This document shows positions 1 to 9,387 of a stretch of DNA of 64,000 bases, one piece after another; the first letter of the stretch is position 1, and every line of letters begins with the position of its first letter. The translations under genes were made by a program, and so were the position numbers. The DNA is from Flavobacterium sp. (GTDB taxonomy: Bacteria > Bacteroidota > Bacteroidia > Flavobacteriales > Flavobacteriaceae). The notes below the pieces were generated by a model. The model searched no databases, was not told the DNA's origin, and worked only from the letters and a program-made list of their open reading frames with translations. The DNA lies in NCBI RefSeq assembly GCF_035195345.1, contig NZ_CP136574.1:1913871-1977870 (forward strand), given 5' to 3'.

Positions 1-33
1 GTTATAGATGAGGATGTTACAAAAACGTATTAA
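1..33 (+). CDS. C-terminal end of an upstream gene (partial)
   Basis: The first 33 bases read in frame 1 as VIDEDVTKTY followed by TAA. This fits the tail of a gene that begins before the window, placed 26 bp before the next lipoprotein gene on the same strand. Ten residues are too few to assign a function, and a chance open frame cannot be excluded. Confidence 0.4.
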   Translation, partial: VIDEDVTKTY

Positions 34-59
34 AAGCGTCTTTAGTAAAAAGAATCAAT

Positions 60-932
60 ATGAAAAAAATAGTTTTTTTAATCGCTGTAATTTTTGCTGG
101 ATTTTCTTTTTTCTCTTGTGAGGATTCAGATGATAAAGTAGAAGATCCTTATTTAATTGTGAAATTTCAGTTTGATCCTAATCAAATTCGTTTGAATAAT
201 TTGGGACAACCTTCAAGTGTGGCTCCTGGAAATGCAGCACAATCACCCAATTTTAATGAAATATCAGCACATTATTTTGAATTAGCTCCTACTGCTTTTA
301 CCCAATTAGGAGACGGAACAATTTTATATCATGCGCCAGAAACTACAGAAGGTGGCGCTGTTGCAATAGATTTTGATCAAGCAATTATTGTGGGAGAAGG
401 CGAGGCTTTCTTAAAAATTCCATTAAGCGAAGTAGCACAAGGAAACTATGAATATGTTCGTATTTCATTGGCTTATCAAGATTATAACATTTCAATCAGA
501 AATAATAGCACCGATTACGATGGAAGGCTAACAAGTTTTGTGGGATATAACACCTTTATTAATACACATACAATTGGAAGTAATTCATTTCCTGTAAACG
601 GTAATCGTTTGCAAGGATATTGGGCTTTTGCATTGAATAATTTTCCTTATGCAACATCTGGGCAAGCGCCTGCTGGAGCAACTACAGTTCCAAATCCAAT
701 TGCATCTACTTCTCCAATTCCTGCAGGGTCATGTGTAGTAACTGGAAAATTTAACGAAAATCTTATTATTAATGGCAATGAAACTAGAGATGTTGTAATC
801 ACTTTATCGCTTTCCATAAATAAAAGTTTTGAATGGCGTGAAGTGACAGCTGATGGAAAATACGAGCCATCAATTGGTGAAAATGTGGTAGATATGGGTT
901 TACGAGGATTAATTCCAACCTATACTAAATAA
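60..932 (+). CDS. Putative secreted lipoprotein, function unknown
   Basis: This 290-residue protein starts with a short positive N-terminus, a hydrophobic stretch and the lipobox FSFFSC, with Cys at about residue 20, so it should be a lipoprotein processed by signal peptidase II. The residues after the Cys are acidic (EDSDDKVED), as often seen in surface-exposed Bacteroidota lipoproteins. The body is rich in beta-type sequence and Asn/Thr/Gly, with no catalytic motif I recognise. It lies 26 bp after the end of the preceding frame and may be its operon partner. It does not look like the sdh genes downstream, which have their own promoter. Confidence 0.8.
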   Translation: MKKIVFLIAVIFAGFSFFSCEDSDDKVEDPYLIVKFQFDPNQIRLNNLGQPSSVAPGNAAQSPNFNEISAHYFELAPTAFTQLGDGTILYHAPETTEGGAVAIDFDQAIIVGEGEAFLKIPLSEVAQGNYEYVRISLAYQDYNISIRNNSTDYDGRLTSFVGYNTFINTHTIGSNSFPVNGNRLQGYWAFALNNFPYATSGQAPAGATTVPNPIASTSPIPAGSCVVTGKFNENLIINGNETRDVVITLSLSINKSFEWREVTADGKYEPSIGENVVDMGLRGLIPTYTK

Positions 933-1038
933 TTATTTCGCTAAAATACTATACATTTTACTTTTTTAATTCTATAATGTGCTGATATTCAACAGAAGTT
1001 AAATTATTTTAAATTCATTATAAATTAGCTACAAAAGG

Positions 1039-1069
1039 TTGTGGTTAATTTCAAATAGCTGTATTTTTG
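1039..1069 (+). promoter_or_regulatory. Bacteroidota-type promoter of the sdh operon
   Basis: TTG at 1039-1041, a 20-nt spacer and TATTTTTG at 1062-1069 match the flavobacterial -33/-7 consensus (TTG, 17-23 nt, TAnnTTTG). The expected transcription start is a few bases further on, about 30 nt before the ATG at 1108. Because the promoter lies inside the longest possible open frame, it argues for the ATG start rather than the upstream TTG. Confidence 0.75.
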
Positions 1070-1107
1070 TTTTGATTTTTTTAAAACTAGTACAATCAAA
1101 TAAAATT

Positions 1108-1989
1108 ATGGCAAAATCAGCACTATTAAAGTCATCTATAGTTAAAAAATACTGGATGGCTCTTACAGGTTTATTTTTATGCTTGTTTTTGGCGGGGCAC
1201 TTGGCAGGAAATCTTCAGTTGATTTTTGGGACAAGTAAGCAGTTTAATGAATATGCATTATTCATGACCACCAATCCGGCAGTTAAGTTACTTTCTTACC
1301 TTACTTACATTTCAATTTTATTCCATGCAATTGATGGAATTATGTTAACTATCCAAAACAAAAAAGCAAGACCAATTGGTTATGCTAAAACAGACGGTTC
1401 TTCTAGTAGTCTAGCTTCTAGAAACATGGCGGTTTTAGGAACTGTGATTTTGGTGTTCATTGCTACACACATGGTAAACTTTTGGGCAAAAATGCATTTT
1501 GATAAAAATATGCCTTTAGTTACCAAAGAGATGGACAATGGAATGGGTCAAAAGCAAGTGCAATTAGTGGGAACAAAAGATTCTCAAATGCCATTTATGC
1601 AATTAGATCAAAACGGAAAATTATCTAAAGAATTTTTCGAAACGATTAAAGCACAAACACAAGGGCAGTACGATTTAGAAGTGCAAGACATTACTAAAAT
1701 TGTTAACAAAAAAACAGGTGAAGTGATTTTTGAAGGCTACAAAGATTTGTATAAACTTACAGTAGATTTCTTTAAAGATGCTAAATACGGTTTGTTTTTT
1801 ACCATTGGTTATGTGTTAGCTATGTTGGCTTTAGCTTTTCATTTATGGCATGGATTCCAAAGTGCTTTCCAATCTTTAGGAGTAAACAATAAATTTACGC
1901 CTACAATCAAGTTTTTCGGTAGAGCATTTGCAATTGTAGTACCACTATTGTTTGCAATTATTCCAGTTATCTTACACTTTAAAAAATAA
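1108..1989 (+). CDS. sdhC: Succinate dehydrogenase cytochrome b subunit
   Basis: This 293-residue membrane subunit anchors succinate dehydrogenase and carries electrons from the iron-sulfur subunit to menaquinone. It belongs to the single-anchor, di-heme cytochrome b558 family. Five hydrophobic segments are visible at about 15-35, 60-80, 107-127, 228-250 and 270-290. Candidate heme ligands are H31, H73, H121 and H245 or H248. The hydrophilic stretch from about 130 to 215 is a long loop that makes the protein larger than the family's common 200-230 residues. The ATG at 1108 is chosen because the N-terminus MAKSALLKSSIVKK is typical and the promoter lies upstream. The sdhA gene follows after 18 bp. 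Confidence 0.93.
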   Translation: MAKSALLKSSIVKKYWMALTGLFLCLFLAGHLAGNLQLIFGTSKQFNEYALFMTTNPAVKLLSYLTYISILFHAIDGIMLTIQNKKARPIGYAKTDGSSSSLASRNMAVLGTVILVFIATHMVNFWAKMHFDKNMPLVTKEMDNGMGQKQVQLVGTKDSQMPFMQLDQNGKLSKEFFETIKAQTQGQYDLEVQDITKIVNKKTGEVIFEGYKDLYKLTVDFFKDAKYGLFFTIGYVLAMLALAFHLWHGFQSAFQSLGVNNKFTPTIKFFGRAFAIVVPLLFAIIPVILHFKK

Positions 1990-2007
1990 TCAACATCAGT
2001 ATATATT

Positions 2008-4017
2008 ATGAAGTTAGATTCTAAAATACCAGCAGGTCCATTAAAAGACAAATGGACCGATCATAAAAATCACTTAAAATTAGTTGCTCCAAATAATAGA
2101 CCAAAAATCGATATTATTGTGGTTGGAACTGGTTTAGCAGGTGCTTCTGCTGCTGCTTCTCTTGGAGAAATGGGTTACAATGTAAAAGCATTCTGTTTTC
2201 AAGATTCTCCTCGTCGTGCACACTCTATTGCAGCGCAAGGAGGTATCAATGCAGCAAAAAATTATCAAAATGATGGTGATAGTATTTACCGTCTGTTCTA
2301 TGATACTATTAAAGGTGGTGACTACCGTGCGCGTGAAGCAAATGTTCACCGTTTAGCTGAAGTTTCTGGAAATATTATCGACCAATGTGTGGCACAAGGA
2401 GTTCCTTTTGCTCGCGAATATGGTGGAATGTTAGATAACCGTTCGTTTGGTGGGACGCAAGTACAACGTACTTTCTACGCTGCTGGACAAACAGGACAAC
2501 AATTATTATTAGGCGCATATTCTGCTTTATCAAGACAAATCGGGTTAGGACGTGTAAAAATGTACAACCGTCACGAAATGTTAGATTTAGTTAAAGTTGA
2601 TGGAAAAGCTCGTGGAATCATTGCCCGTAATTTAGTTACTGGAGCTATAGAAAGACATTCGGCTCATGCTGTTGTTATAGCTTCTGGAGGTTATGGAAAC
2701 GTGTATTTCCTTTCTACTAATGCGATGGGAAGTAATGTAACTGCAGCATGGAAAGTTCACAAACAAGGTGCTTTATTTGCAAACCCATGTTATGTTCAAA
2801 TTCATCCAACCTGTATTCCAGTTCATGGAACTAATCAAGCAAAATTGACTTTGATGTCTGAGTCGTTGCGAAATTCAGGACGAATTTGGGTGCCAAAAAC
2901 AAAAGAAGATGCAGCTGCGGTAAGAGAAGGTAAATTAAAACCATCGGATATACCTGAAGATGCAAGAGATTATTACTTAGAAAGAAAATATCCATCTTTT
3001 GGAAATTTAGCACCACGAGATATCTCTTCTAGAGCAGCAAAAGAAGTTTGTGATGAAGGTAGAGGAATTGAGTCTAATGATACTAATGAAGGCGTATTTT
3101 TAGATTTTTCAACCGAAATACAAACAAAAGGAAAACAAGCAGCTTTTGCTAAAGGAAATCATAATCCAACTCCTGAAGAAATTATTTCATTAGGGAAACA
3201 ATGGTTAAAAGAAAAATATGGGAACTTGTTTACCATGTATCAAAAAATTACGGATGAAAATCCTTATGAAACCCCGATGAAAATTTATCCAGCAGTGCAT
3301 TACACTATGGGTGGTGTTTGGGTTGATTATAACTTACAATCTACAATTCCTGGTTGTTTCGTAGCTGGAGAAGCTAATTTCTCTGACCACGGAGCAAATC
3401 GTTTAGGAGCCTCTGCTCTAATGCAAGGATTAGCCGATGGTTATTTCGTTTTACCATACACTATTTCTAATTATTTAGCTGATGAAATCAGAACGGGTAA
3501 AATTACTACTGATGCTCCAGAATTTGCTGAGGCAGAAGCTAGAGTAAAAGATTCAATCAGCAAATTCTTAAACAATAAAGGTTCTAAATCGGTAGATTAT
3601 TTCCACAAAAAATTAGGTTTGATTATGTGGAATAAAGTAGGAATGGGACGTAATGAAAAAGGATTAACGGAAGCAATCGCTGAAATAGCGGAATTGAAAG
3701 AAGATTTTTATAAAGAAGTGAATGTTCCAGGAAGCAATGACGAGTTGAACCCTCAACTTGAAAAAGCTTTAAGAGTTGCAGATTTAATTGATTTAGGTCA
3801 ATTAATGGCAATGGATGCTTTACAACGTAAAGAATCTTGTGGAGGTCATTTCCGTGAAGAATACCAAGATGCTGAAGGCGAAACACTACGTGATGATGAG
3901 AATTTCTCATTTGTAGGAGCATGGGAATATAAAGGAGCCGATATTACAAAAGAAGAACTTCATAAAGAAGAATTGAAATACGAGTTTATTAAAATTGCAG
4001 CTAGAAATTACAAATAA
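2008..4017 (+). CDS. sdhA: Succinate dehydrogenase/fumarate reductase flavoprotein subunit
   Basis: This is the catalytic FAD subunit (669 residues), which oxidises succinate to fumarate in the TCA cycle on the cytoplasmic face of the inner membrane. The dinucleotide-binding motif VVGTGLAGASAAASL lies at about residues 38-52. HSIAAQGGIN at about 72 contains the histidine that binds FAD covalently. Substrate-site motifs include the HPTC region and the C-terminal FAD-capping region GEANFSDHGANRLGASAL. The length fits the longer Bacteroidota type. It sits between sdhC and sdhB with gaps of 18 and 6 bp. Confidence 0.97.
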   Translation: MKLDSKIPAGPLKDKWTDHKNHLKLVAPNNRPKIDIIVVGTGLAGASAAASLGEMGYNVKAFCFQDSPRRAHSIAAQGGINAAKNYQNDGDSIYRLFYDTIKGGDYRAREANVHRLAEVSGNIIDQCVAQGVPFAREYGGMLDNRSFGGTQVQRTFYAAGQTGQQLLLGAYSALSRQIGLGRVKMYNRHEMLDLVKVDGKARGIIARNLVTGAIERHSAHAVVIASGGYGNVYFLSTNAMGSNVTAAWKVHKQGALFANPCYVQIHPTCIPVHGTNQAKLTLMSESLRNSGRIWVPKTKEDAAAVREGKLKPSDIPEDARDYYLERKYPSFGNLAPRDISSRAAKEVCDEGRGIESNDTNEGVFLDFSTEIQTKGKQAAFAKGNHNPTPEEIISLGKQWLKEKYGNLFTMYQKITDENPYETPMKIYPAVHYTMGGVWVDYNLQSTIPGCFVAGEANFSDHGANRLGASALMQGLADGYFVLPYTISNYLADEIRTGKITTDAPEFAEAEARVKDSISKFLNNKGSKSVDYFHKKLGLIMWNKVGMGRNEKGLTEAIAEIAELKEDFYKEVNVPGSNDELNPQLEKALRVADLIDLGQLMAMDALQRKESCGGHFREEYQDAEGETLRDDENFSFVGAWEYKGADITKEELHKEELKYEFIKIAARNYK

Positions 4018-4023
4018 AATATT

Positions 4024-4785
4024 ATGAGTGCAGCAAAAAATATCAATATAAACCTTAAAATTTGGCGTCAAAAGAACGCTAGTTCTAAAGGGAGCATGGA
4101 AACTTATAAATTAGATAATGTTTCTACTGCAAGTTCGTTTTTGGAAATGCTAGACCAATTAAACGAGCAATTAATTAACGAAAGAAAAGAACCAGTTGCC
4201 TTTGATCATGATTGTCGTGAAGGTATTTGTGGAATGTGTTCTTTATACATCAACGGACGTGCTCACGGACCTGATACTGGAATTACCACGTGTCAGTTAC
4301 ACATGAGAATGTTCAACGATGGTGATACGATTTACATTGAACCATGGAGAAGTAAAGCATTCCCTGTAATCAAAGATTTAGTGGTAGATAGAACCGCTTT
4401 CGATAGAATTCAGCAAGCTGGAGGTTTCGTATCGGTAAATACTTCGGGAAATACGATTGATGCTAACTCCATTCCAGTTCCTAAAGTTGATGCAGACAAA
4501 GCGTTTGAAGCAGCTGCATGTATTGGTTGTGGTGCTTGTGTGGCGACTTGTAAAAATGGTTCTGCGATGTTATTCGTAGGAGCTAAAGTGTCACAATATG
4601 CATTATTACCACAAGGTAAAGTAGAAGCTACACAACGTGTAATGAATATGGTTCGTCAAATGGACGAAGAAGGTTTCGGAAACTGTACAAATACTGGAGC
4701 ATGTGAAATCGAATGTCCAAAAGGTATTTCGTTAGAAAATATTGCTCGTATGAATAGAGAATTTTTAAAAGCTTCTTTAAAATAA
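4024..4785 (+). CDS. sdhB: Succinate dehydrogenase iron-sulfur subunit
   Basis: This 253-residue protein passes electrons from FAD to the cytochrome b subunit. The [2Fe-2S] domain shows CREGICGMC and a later Cys (GITTC). The [4Fe-4S] ligands are in CIGCGACVATC and the [3Fe-4S] ligands in CTNTGACEIECPKG. It is the last gene of sdhCAB, starting 6 bp after sdhA, and is followed by a structured 3' region and a terminator. I see no separate sdhD, as expected for this enzyme type. Confidence 0.97.
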   Translation: MSAAKNININLKIWRQKNASSKGSMETYKLDNVSTASSFLEMLDQLNEQLINERKEPVAFDHDCREGICGMCSLYINGRAHGPDTGITTCQLHMRMFNDGDTIYIEPWRSKAFPVIKDLVVDRTAFDRIQQAGGFVSVNTSGNTIDANSIPVPKVDADKAFEAAACIGCGACVATCKNGSAMLFVGAKVSQYALLPQGKVEATQRVMNMVRQMDEEGFGNCTNTGACEIECPKGISLENIARMNREFLKASLK

Positions 4786-4801
4786 TACCATTTTGTAATT
4801 A

Positions 4802-4887
4802 ACTTCGTTCTGTTTGAGTTAAAAACTCTCGAGTCTGACGAAGTAAAGAATCTAAAACGCATTCATTCATTTGGATGCGTTTTTTTG
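4802..4887 (+). terminator. sdh operon 3' structure and terminator
   Basis: Two structures follow sdhB. First, ACTTCGT (4802-4808) and ACGAAGT enclose a smaller GAGTT/AACTC hairpin. Second, AACGCATTC and GGATGCGTT form a 9-bp stem with one G-U pair at about 4856-4881, followed by a run of T, which is a good intrinsic terminator. Confidence 0.75.
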
Positions 4888-4958
4888 TTTTAATTATTTC
4901 TTAAACATTCTTAAATGAAAGAATAAAATGGTATTTTTAACCTTATAAATTAGTATAT

Positions 4959-5411
4959 ATGAAAAAGCTATTTCTTTTGTTTTTCTTTCTTTTTTCAATT
5001 GTTGTTTTTTCGCAAAGTAGTGTTTTAGTGCTACAAAATTTAAACACAAAATTTACTATAGAGATTAAGGAACACAAGCGCATTAAAGTATGGACAAAAG
5101 ATGGGCAAAAATTGTATGGAAGATTTACAATAAAAGATTCCACAAGTATTATAATTGAAGAAAAAGTGTTGCTACTAGAAGACATCATAAAAATGAAGAA
5201 AAAATCACTTTTTGGAACCATAGCAAATCCTGTTTTTATTGTTTATGGTTCTTTCATGATAATTGCTGGCGTGGTTACAGTTGGTACTGGAGGTTGGGGT
5301 GCAATTATTGGAGGAAGCTTCATTATTGGAGGAATGCCATTGGTTTTAATACCGTCAATTTCAAATAAACATTCCATACAAGATTGGGAGTATTCAATAA
5401 AAATAAGATAA
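4959..5411 (+). CDS. Small secreted or membrane protein, function unknown
   Basis: This 150-residue protein has a clear N-terminal signal sequence (MKKLFLLFFFLFSIVVFSQ). A basic middle part (KRIKVWTKDGQKLYGRF) is followed by a region predicted to bind little more than a beta fold. A very hydrophobic Gly-rich segment at about 92-133 (repeated IIGG) probably spans the membrane once or twice. No family is recognised. Its stop codon is directly followed by the ATG of the amidase gene, so the two are probably translated from one mRNA. Confidence 0.7.
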   Translation: MKKLFLLFFFLFSIVVFSQSSVLVLQNLNTKFTIEIKEHKRIKVWTKDGQKLYGRFTIKDSTSIIIEEKVLLLEDIIKMKKKSLFGTIANPVFIVYGSFMIIAGVVTVGTGGWGAIIGGSFIIGGMPLVLIPSISNKHSIQDWEYSIKIR

Positions 5412-6176
5412 ATGAAAGTAGCTGTTTTTCAAACCAAATTAGCTTGGGAAAACCCAACAGTAAATCGAAAATTCATTGAAGAATATTTTTTAAATGAAGA
5501 CGAATCGTTTGATTTATTCGTTTTGCCCGAAATGTTTACTTCTGGTTTTACCATGAATCCAACCGCTGTAGCCGAAACAATGGAAGGCACAACGATAACG
5601 TGGTTAAAGGATTTAGCTAAAAAGAAAACATGCGCTATTACGGGTAGTTTAGTAATCAAAGAACACGAAAAATTCTACAACCGAATGGTGTTTGTTTTTC
5701 CGTCGGGAGAAGTTCAATATTACAACAAACGACACCTTTTTACTTTGGCAGGAGAAGATAAAATCTATACTAAAGGCTCTGAAAAAGCAATTGTAAATTA
5801 TAACAATTGGAACATTTGTTTGCAAATTTGCTACGATTTACGATTCCCGGTTTTTGCTAGAAATGTTGAAAATTATGATTTATTACTATATGTTGCTAAT
5901 TGGCCAAAGCCGAGAATTAACGCCTGGGACGCTCTTTTAAAAGCCCGAGCTATAGAAAACATGTGTTACACTATTGGGGTTAACAGAATAGGGGAAGATG
6001 CCAATCAATTAGAATATCCTGGACATTCTAAAGCGATTGATTTTTTAGGGAATACGTTGATAGACTGCGAAAATGAATTAGGTGTTTTTATCTTTGAATT
6101 GGATAAAAACACGCAAAACGAGGCACGTGAAAAGTTTAATTTTCTATATGATAGGGATTATTTTGACATTCACTAA
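5412..6176 (+). CDS. Nitrilase-family amidohydrolase (omega-amidase-like)
   Basis: This 254-residue cytoplasmic enzyme belongs to the carbon-nitrogen hydrolase superfamily. The Glu-Lys-Cys triad is visible as E40 (LPEMFTSGF), K106 (YNKRHLF) and C140 (ICYDLRFP). The NKRHLF and CYDLRFP signatures are close to the omega-amidase/YafV group, which hydrolyses alpha-ketoglutaramate and similar omega-amides and would complete methionine salvage transamination. The exact substrate is inferred. The ATG follows the previous stop with no gap. Its 3' end overlaps the convergent lipoprotein gene by 4 bp. Confidence 0.9.
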   Translation: MKVAVFQTKLAWENPTVNRKFIEEYFLNEDESFDLFVLPEMFTSGFTMNPTAVAETMEGTTITWLKDLAKKKTCAITGSLVIKEHEKFYNRMVFVFPSGEVQYYNKRHLFTLAGEDKIYTKGSEKAIVNYNNWNICLQICYDLRFPVFARNVENYDLLLYVANWPKPRINAWDALLKARAIENMCYTIGVNRIGEDANQLEYPGHSKAIDFLGNTLIDCENELGVFIFELDKNTQNEAREKFNFLYDRDYFDIH

Positions 6177-7774
6177 TCTAATATAAAATCTTGTTCTACA
6201 TCCCAATTGGCTCTAACATCAATCAGTTTTGGGAAGTAAATAATTTCTTCTGCTTGTTTTTTGGCTAAGTAGTCGCCTGTATCCCATTCGTTATTTGCAT
6301 TATCATCAAAAATGATTCTTAGCGTATAAAGTCGGGGTTCAATGGTTTCAAAATAGATGCTGGTTTCCTTGGTTGCTATAGCCGAATAAAGCAACACATC
6401 CTTGTCCAATAGCTCCACAATAAAAGGAAAGCGTTTTACATTGGTTAAATTTATTTTTAAATTGCCATAATCTGCAATTTGTTTGGTAGTTACAGTATAT
6501 TTTAGAGTATCATTTTCTTTGTTATAAAAATCTTTTATGGCACCAGGCAAAAACTCTACAGTGTATTTCTCATCTTCTTCTTTTTTGAAATCGAAGGCAA
6601 CTTCTTGTTCAAAATCTAAGATTTTAGAAGTGAAATTTAACACAACAGAATCTTTATTTCGGAATGTTATTTTAGAATTGTCTAAAGCAGAAATAGGTGT
6701 TTTAGACTTAATAACAAAAGAATCCCTAAAAGCTAAAATTCCTCCTGTTTTCTTTTCAATTTTTAATGAGTCAGATTCTTTTAGGTCTTTAAGTTTAGTG
6801 CTAAATGATTTGGAAAATTGACCATTTGTTACCGAAATTTGGATAGAATCCATTTTCATATTTGGGTAAAAAATTTGAACGGAATCTTTATTTTTTTCAG
6901 GAAATTTTACCACTTTAATGGGCACTTCTTTGTTGTTGTAGGAAGCGGTAATTTTAGTGTTTTTAAAATCTCCTTCGTAGCCTAAGAAAAGTTTATTGTT
7001 GCTTTCTTGTGTTGGTTTTTCAGCTTTAAATTTTTTCTTTTCTTTGAACAATTCTAATTCAAACATATCTGAGGTAGGAATTGTAACAGCATAATCCAAA
7101 AACCCTATTTTATCAACTGTAGGATTATAAATATTATTACTAGATACGTCTTTCATTGCGACAATTTTGTAGCTTCCTTCTTTAAGGTTTTCTAAAGAAA
7201 ACACTTTTAAACTATCTAAGGTGTTAGTAACATACAGCGGTGTTTCTTTATATACGGTAGAATCAGTAAAGGTTTTGGCATCATACAACATGATTGAAAC
7301 AAAATTATCTGGTTTTTGCTCAAATGCATCTTTTATTTTGCCTACAACCGTTAAAGAATCTATATAACTTCCTGTAGAAAAAACGTATTTAAATTGAGAA
7401 TATGGATTCCCTTCATTATTGTCGGTAATGCTTTGTCCAAAATTGAAACTATACGTTGTGTTTTCCTGTAAAGTATCGATAATTTTAATGGAAATAAATT
7501 TACTAGCACTTCCTTGAGGAATAACTACAGGTTGTTTTTTCATGGGAGGTGAAATAATCAACTGTTTGTTAATGTTCTTAACCTTGATTAGTTCATCAAA
7601 ATTTATTTTTATTTCGGTTCCTTTAAAATTAGTAGAAAAATTTTCAGGTGCGCTATTAATTATTTTCGGTGCAATTGTATCCTTATCGCCACCAGTTATT
7701 GTGCCTCGTTTGGCGCAATTTGTTAATAATAAAAGGCTTGCTAATAAAAAGGTTATGTTTTTTAACTTTGTCAT
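6173..7774 (-). CDS. Ig-like domain lipoprotein
   Basis: This is a 533-residue lipoprotein with the lipobox LLLTNC near residue 20. An Ig-like domain of the SbsA type follows (DTIAPKIINSAPENFS, then FDELIKVKN), and the rest is long and rich in beta structure, seen in many Bacteroidota genomes as a conserved lipoprotein. Its role is unknown. A surface or periplasmic structural role is plausible. The ATG at 7774 is preferred over the upstream frame because it places a proper signal peptide at the N-terminus. It probably forms a unit with comF, 67 bp upstream on the same strand. Confidence 0.85.
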   Translation of the reverse strand: MTKLKNITFLLASLLLLTNCAKRGTITGGDKDTIAPKIINSAPENFSTNFKGTEIKINFDELIKVKNINKQLIISPPMKKQPVVIPQGSASKFISIKIIDTLQENTTYSFNFGQSITDNNEGNPYSQFKYVFSTGSYIDSLTVVGKIKDAFEQKPDNFVSIMLYDAKTFTDSTVYKETPLYVTNTLDSLKVFSLENLKEGSYKIVAMKDVSSNNIYNPTVDKIGFLDYAVTIPTSDMFELELFKEKKKFKAEKPTQESNNKLFLGYEGDFKNTKITASYNNKEVPIKVVKFPEKNKDSVQIFYPNMKMDSIQISVTNGQFSKSFSTKLKDLKESDSLKIEKKTGGILAFRDSFVIKSKTPISALDNSKITFRNKDSVVLNFTSKILDFEQEVAFDFKKEEDEKYTVEFLPGAIKDFYNKENDTLKYTVTTKQIADYGNLKINLTNVKRFPFIVELLDKDVLLYSAIATKETSIYFETIEPRLYTLRIIFDDNANNEWDTGDYLAKKQAEEIIYFPKLIDVRANWDVEQDFILD

Positions 7775-7841
7775 CGTATCAAATAATGAAGTTACAAAAT
7801 AACAACTATAATTAGTGTAAACATACAAATTTTAATAATTT

Positions 7842-8525
7842 TTATGATTGTGTATAAGCAATAGTAACAATGCTAACTTTGCTGTTTGGAATTTTTAATA
7901 AGGCTTTTGCACAAGCTTCTAAAGTAGCGCCGGTTGTCATTACGTCATCAACAAGTAAAAAATGTTTGTTGTGATCTGCTTCGGTATAAGTTACATCAAA
8001 TAAAGCGTTTGAAATTTCTTTTCTGTTTTCTTTGTCTTTTTTGGTTTGTGTTTTTGAATAGCGGTTTTTTAACAATAAAGTAGTATTGTAAGGAATTTGT
8101 AGTTCATTTGATAGTGCTTCGCAAAAAGTAGTCACTTGATTATAACCTCTTTCTTCTAGTCTTTTTTTGTGAAGCGGTACAGGAATTATTTCAGAAAACA
8201 TTTTTACTTTTGATATAGCTTCTAAATCTTTAGCGTACCATCTTCCTAGTAAAGTGCCAATTTCTTGATGATTTTTGTATTTTAAATTGTGTATCAAATT
8301 TTGAACGATTCCTTTTTTATGAAAATACAGCATGGCAGCACTAAATTCGAGCGGAATTATACCGTAAAATTTTGTTGTTGTTTCATTGTTTTTTAATAAA
8401 TGATGATTCGTATGAGGCAAGCTGTGATTGCAAGCACTACAAATCGTTTGTTCATTGGATAATAAAAGTGAATTACAACCTAAGCAAAGTTTAGGAAAAA
8501 ACAAGTTTATCAGGTATTTTAGCAT
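7842..8525 (-). CDS. comF: ComF-family phosphoribosyltransferase-like protein
   Basis: This 227-residue protein has an N-terminal zinc ribbon with C14, C17, C29 and C32 (CLGC and CSAC) and a C-terminal type I phosphoribosyltransferase domain. The PRPP loop appears as FLLVDDVMTTGATLEAC near residue 195. The middle section contains the conserved VPLHKKRLEERGYNQ. The family includes ComF/GntX proteins needed for DNA uptake in naturally competent bacteria. The biochemical reaction is not established, so the role in competence here is an inference from the family. Confidence 0.92.
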   Translation of the reverse strand: MLKYLINLFFPKLCLGCNSLLLSNEQTICSACNHSLPHTNHHLLKNNETTTKFYGIIPLEFSAAMLYFHKKGIVQNLIHNLKYKNHQEIGTLLGRWYAKDLEAISKVKMFSEIIPVPLHKKRLEERGYNQVTTFCEALSNELQIPYNTTLLLKNRYSKTQTKKDKENRKEISNALFDVTYTEADHNKHFLLVDDVMTTGATLEACAKALLKIPNSKVSIVTIAYTQS

Positions 8526-8586
8526 TTTATCGGTTATTTATAAGGGCATTAAAATATTTTAAATAAATTTATAAAAAATTTATAAA

Positions 8587-9324
8587 ATGACTCATCGAAA
8601 AAGTAAAATAATAAAAATAAGCGCATTAATTTTAATGCTTCTATCCTTGTTTTTAAGCATTAAATACTACAAAGTTTCCGATGAATTTGATAATTATATA
8701 GTTACATCTGAGTTAGAAAATAAAATTTTAGACAGCCAGCTCACAGAAATTTTACATAAATATGATTCTATCAGTTTGAAAAACAGAGTTGATAGTATTC
8801 GATATAACGAGGAAATTAAGTTAGCTAATTCAAAGTTTAGATCATTTGAAGATTCAATAGAACGTTATGTTAAACAAAAGCAATCATTTGATATTAAAAA
8901 AGGTTTAGTTAAATCTGATGAAAAAACCACCATAAAAAATGATAAGCTTATTGCATTAAATATTAATGCCAAAGGTGTTAAAATTTATTCTGATAATTAC
9001 AACTCAAATGATTCTAAAATTCAGCAATTAAGAGTTTGTTTTACATTAGAAGAAAATAATTTGATAGCATCTGGAGAAAAAATCATCTACATTCAAGTGG
9101 TTAATCCAAAAAACCAGATTATTTCTTCAGGAAACACTTCTGTTGAGTCCGTTAAAAATGTTAAACTACAATACAGTGCATCTGTTAATGCCAATTATAA
9201 AAAATACGATACGGATGTATGTACTTATGTTAATTTAGAACAAAAGAAAACTATAAAAGGAAAATACACAATTAATATTTATCACGATTTTGCTAAAATT
9301 GGCACTTCTTTTTTTGAATATTAA
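8587..9324 (+). CDS. Membrane-anchored coiled-coil protein, function unknown
   Basis: This 245-residue protein begins with a basic N-terminus and one hydrophobic helix (ALILMLLSLFLSIKYY, about 13-28). A helical stretch with heptad-like spacing of about 80 residues follows (YKVSDEFDNYIVTSELENK onward). The C-terminal part, about 115-245, looks like a beta domain. This resembles flavobacterial proteins of the same general layout (short anchor, coiled coil, beta tail), but I do not recognise a named family. It starts 61 bp from the divergent comF and stands alone before glyS. Confidence 0.75.
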   Translation: MTHRKSKIIKISALILMLLSLFLSIKYYKVSDEFDNYIVTSELENKILDSQLTEILHKYDSISLKNRVDSIRYNEEIKLANSKFRSFEDSIERYVKQKQSFDIKKGLVKSDEKTTIKNDKLIALNINAKGVKIYSDNYNSNDSKIQQLRVCFTLEENNLIASGEKIIYIQVVNPKNQIISSGNTSVESVKNVKLQYSASVNANYKKYDTDVCTYVNLEQKKTIKGKYTINIYHDFAKIGTSFFEY

Positions 9325-9375
9325 CATTTCTTATTTTTATTCCCTAATTTCTTTTCTTTATTCCATTCCTATTTT

Positions 9376-9383
9376 TACTTTTG
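9376..9383 (+). promoter_or_regulatory. -7 promoter element of glyS
   Basis: TACTTTTG matches TAnnTTTG and ends only 4 nt before the glyS ATG, so the transcript would be almost leaderless. A matching -33 TTG at the right spacing was not found. Confidence 0.5.
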
Positions 9384-9387
9384 CACT

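Noticed and set aside
1039..1107. N-terminal extension of sdhC from a TTG start
   Set aside because: The promoter lies inside this stretch and the ATG at 1108 begins the conserved N-terminus.
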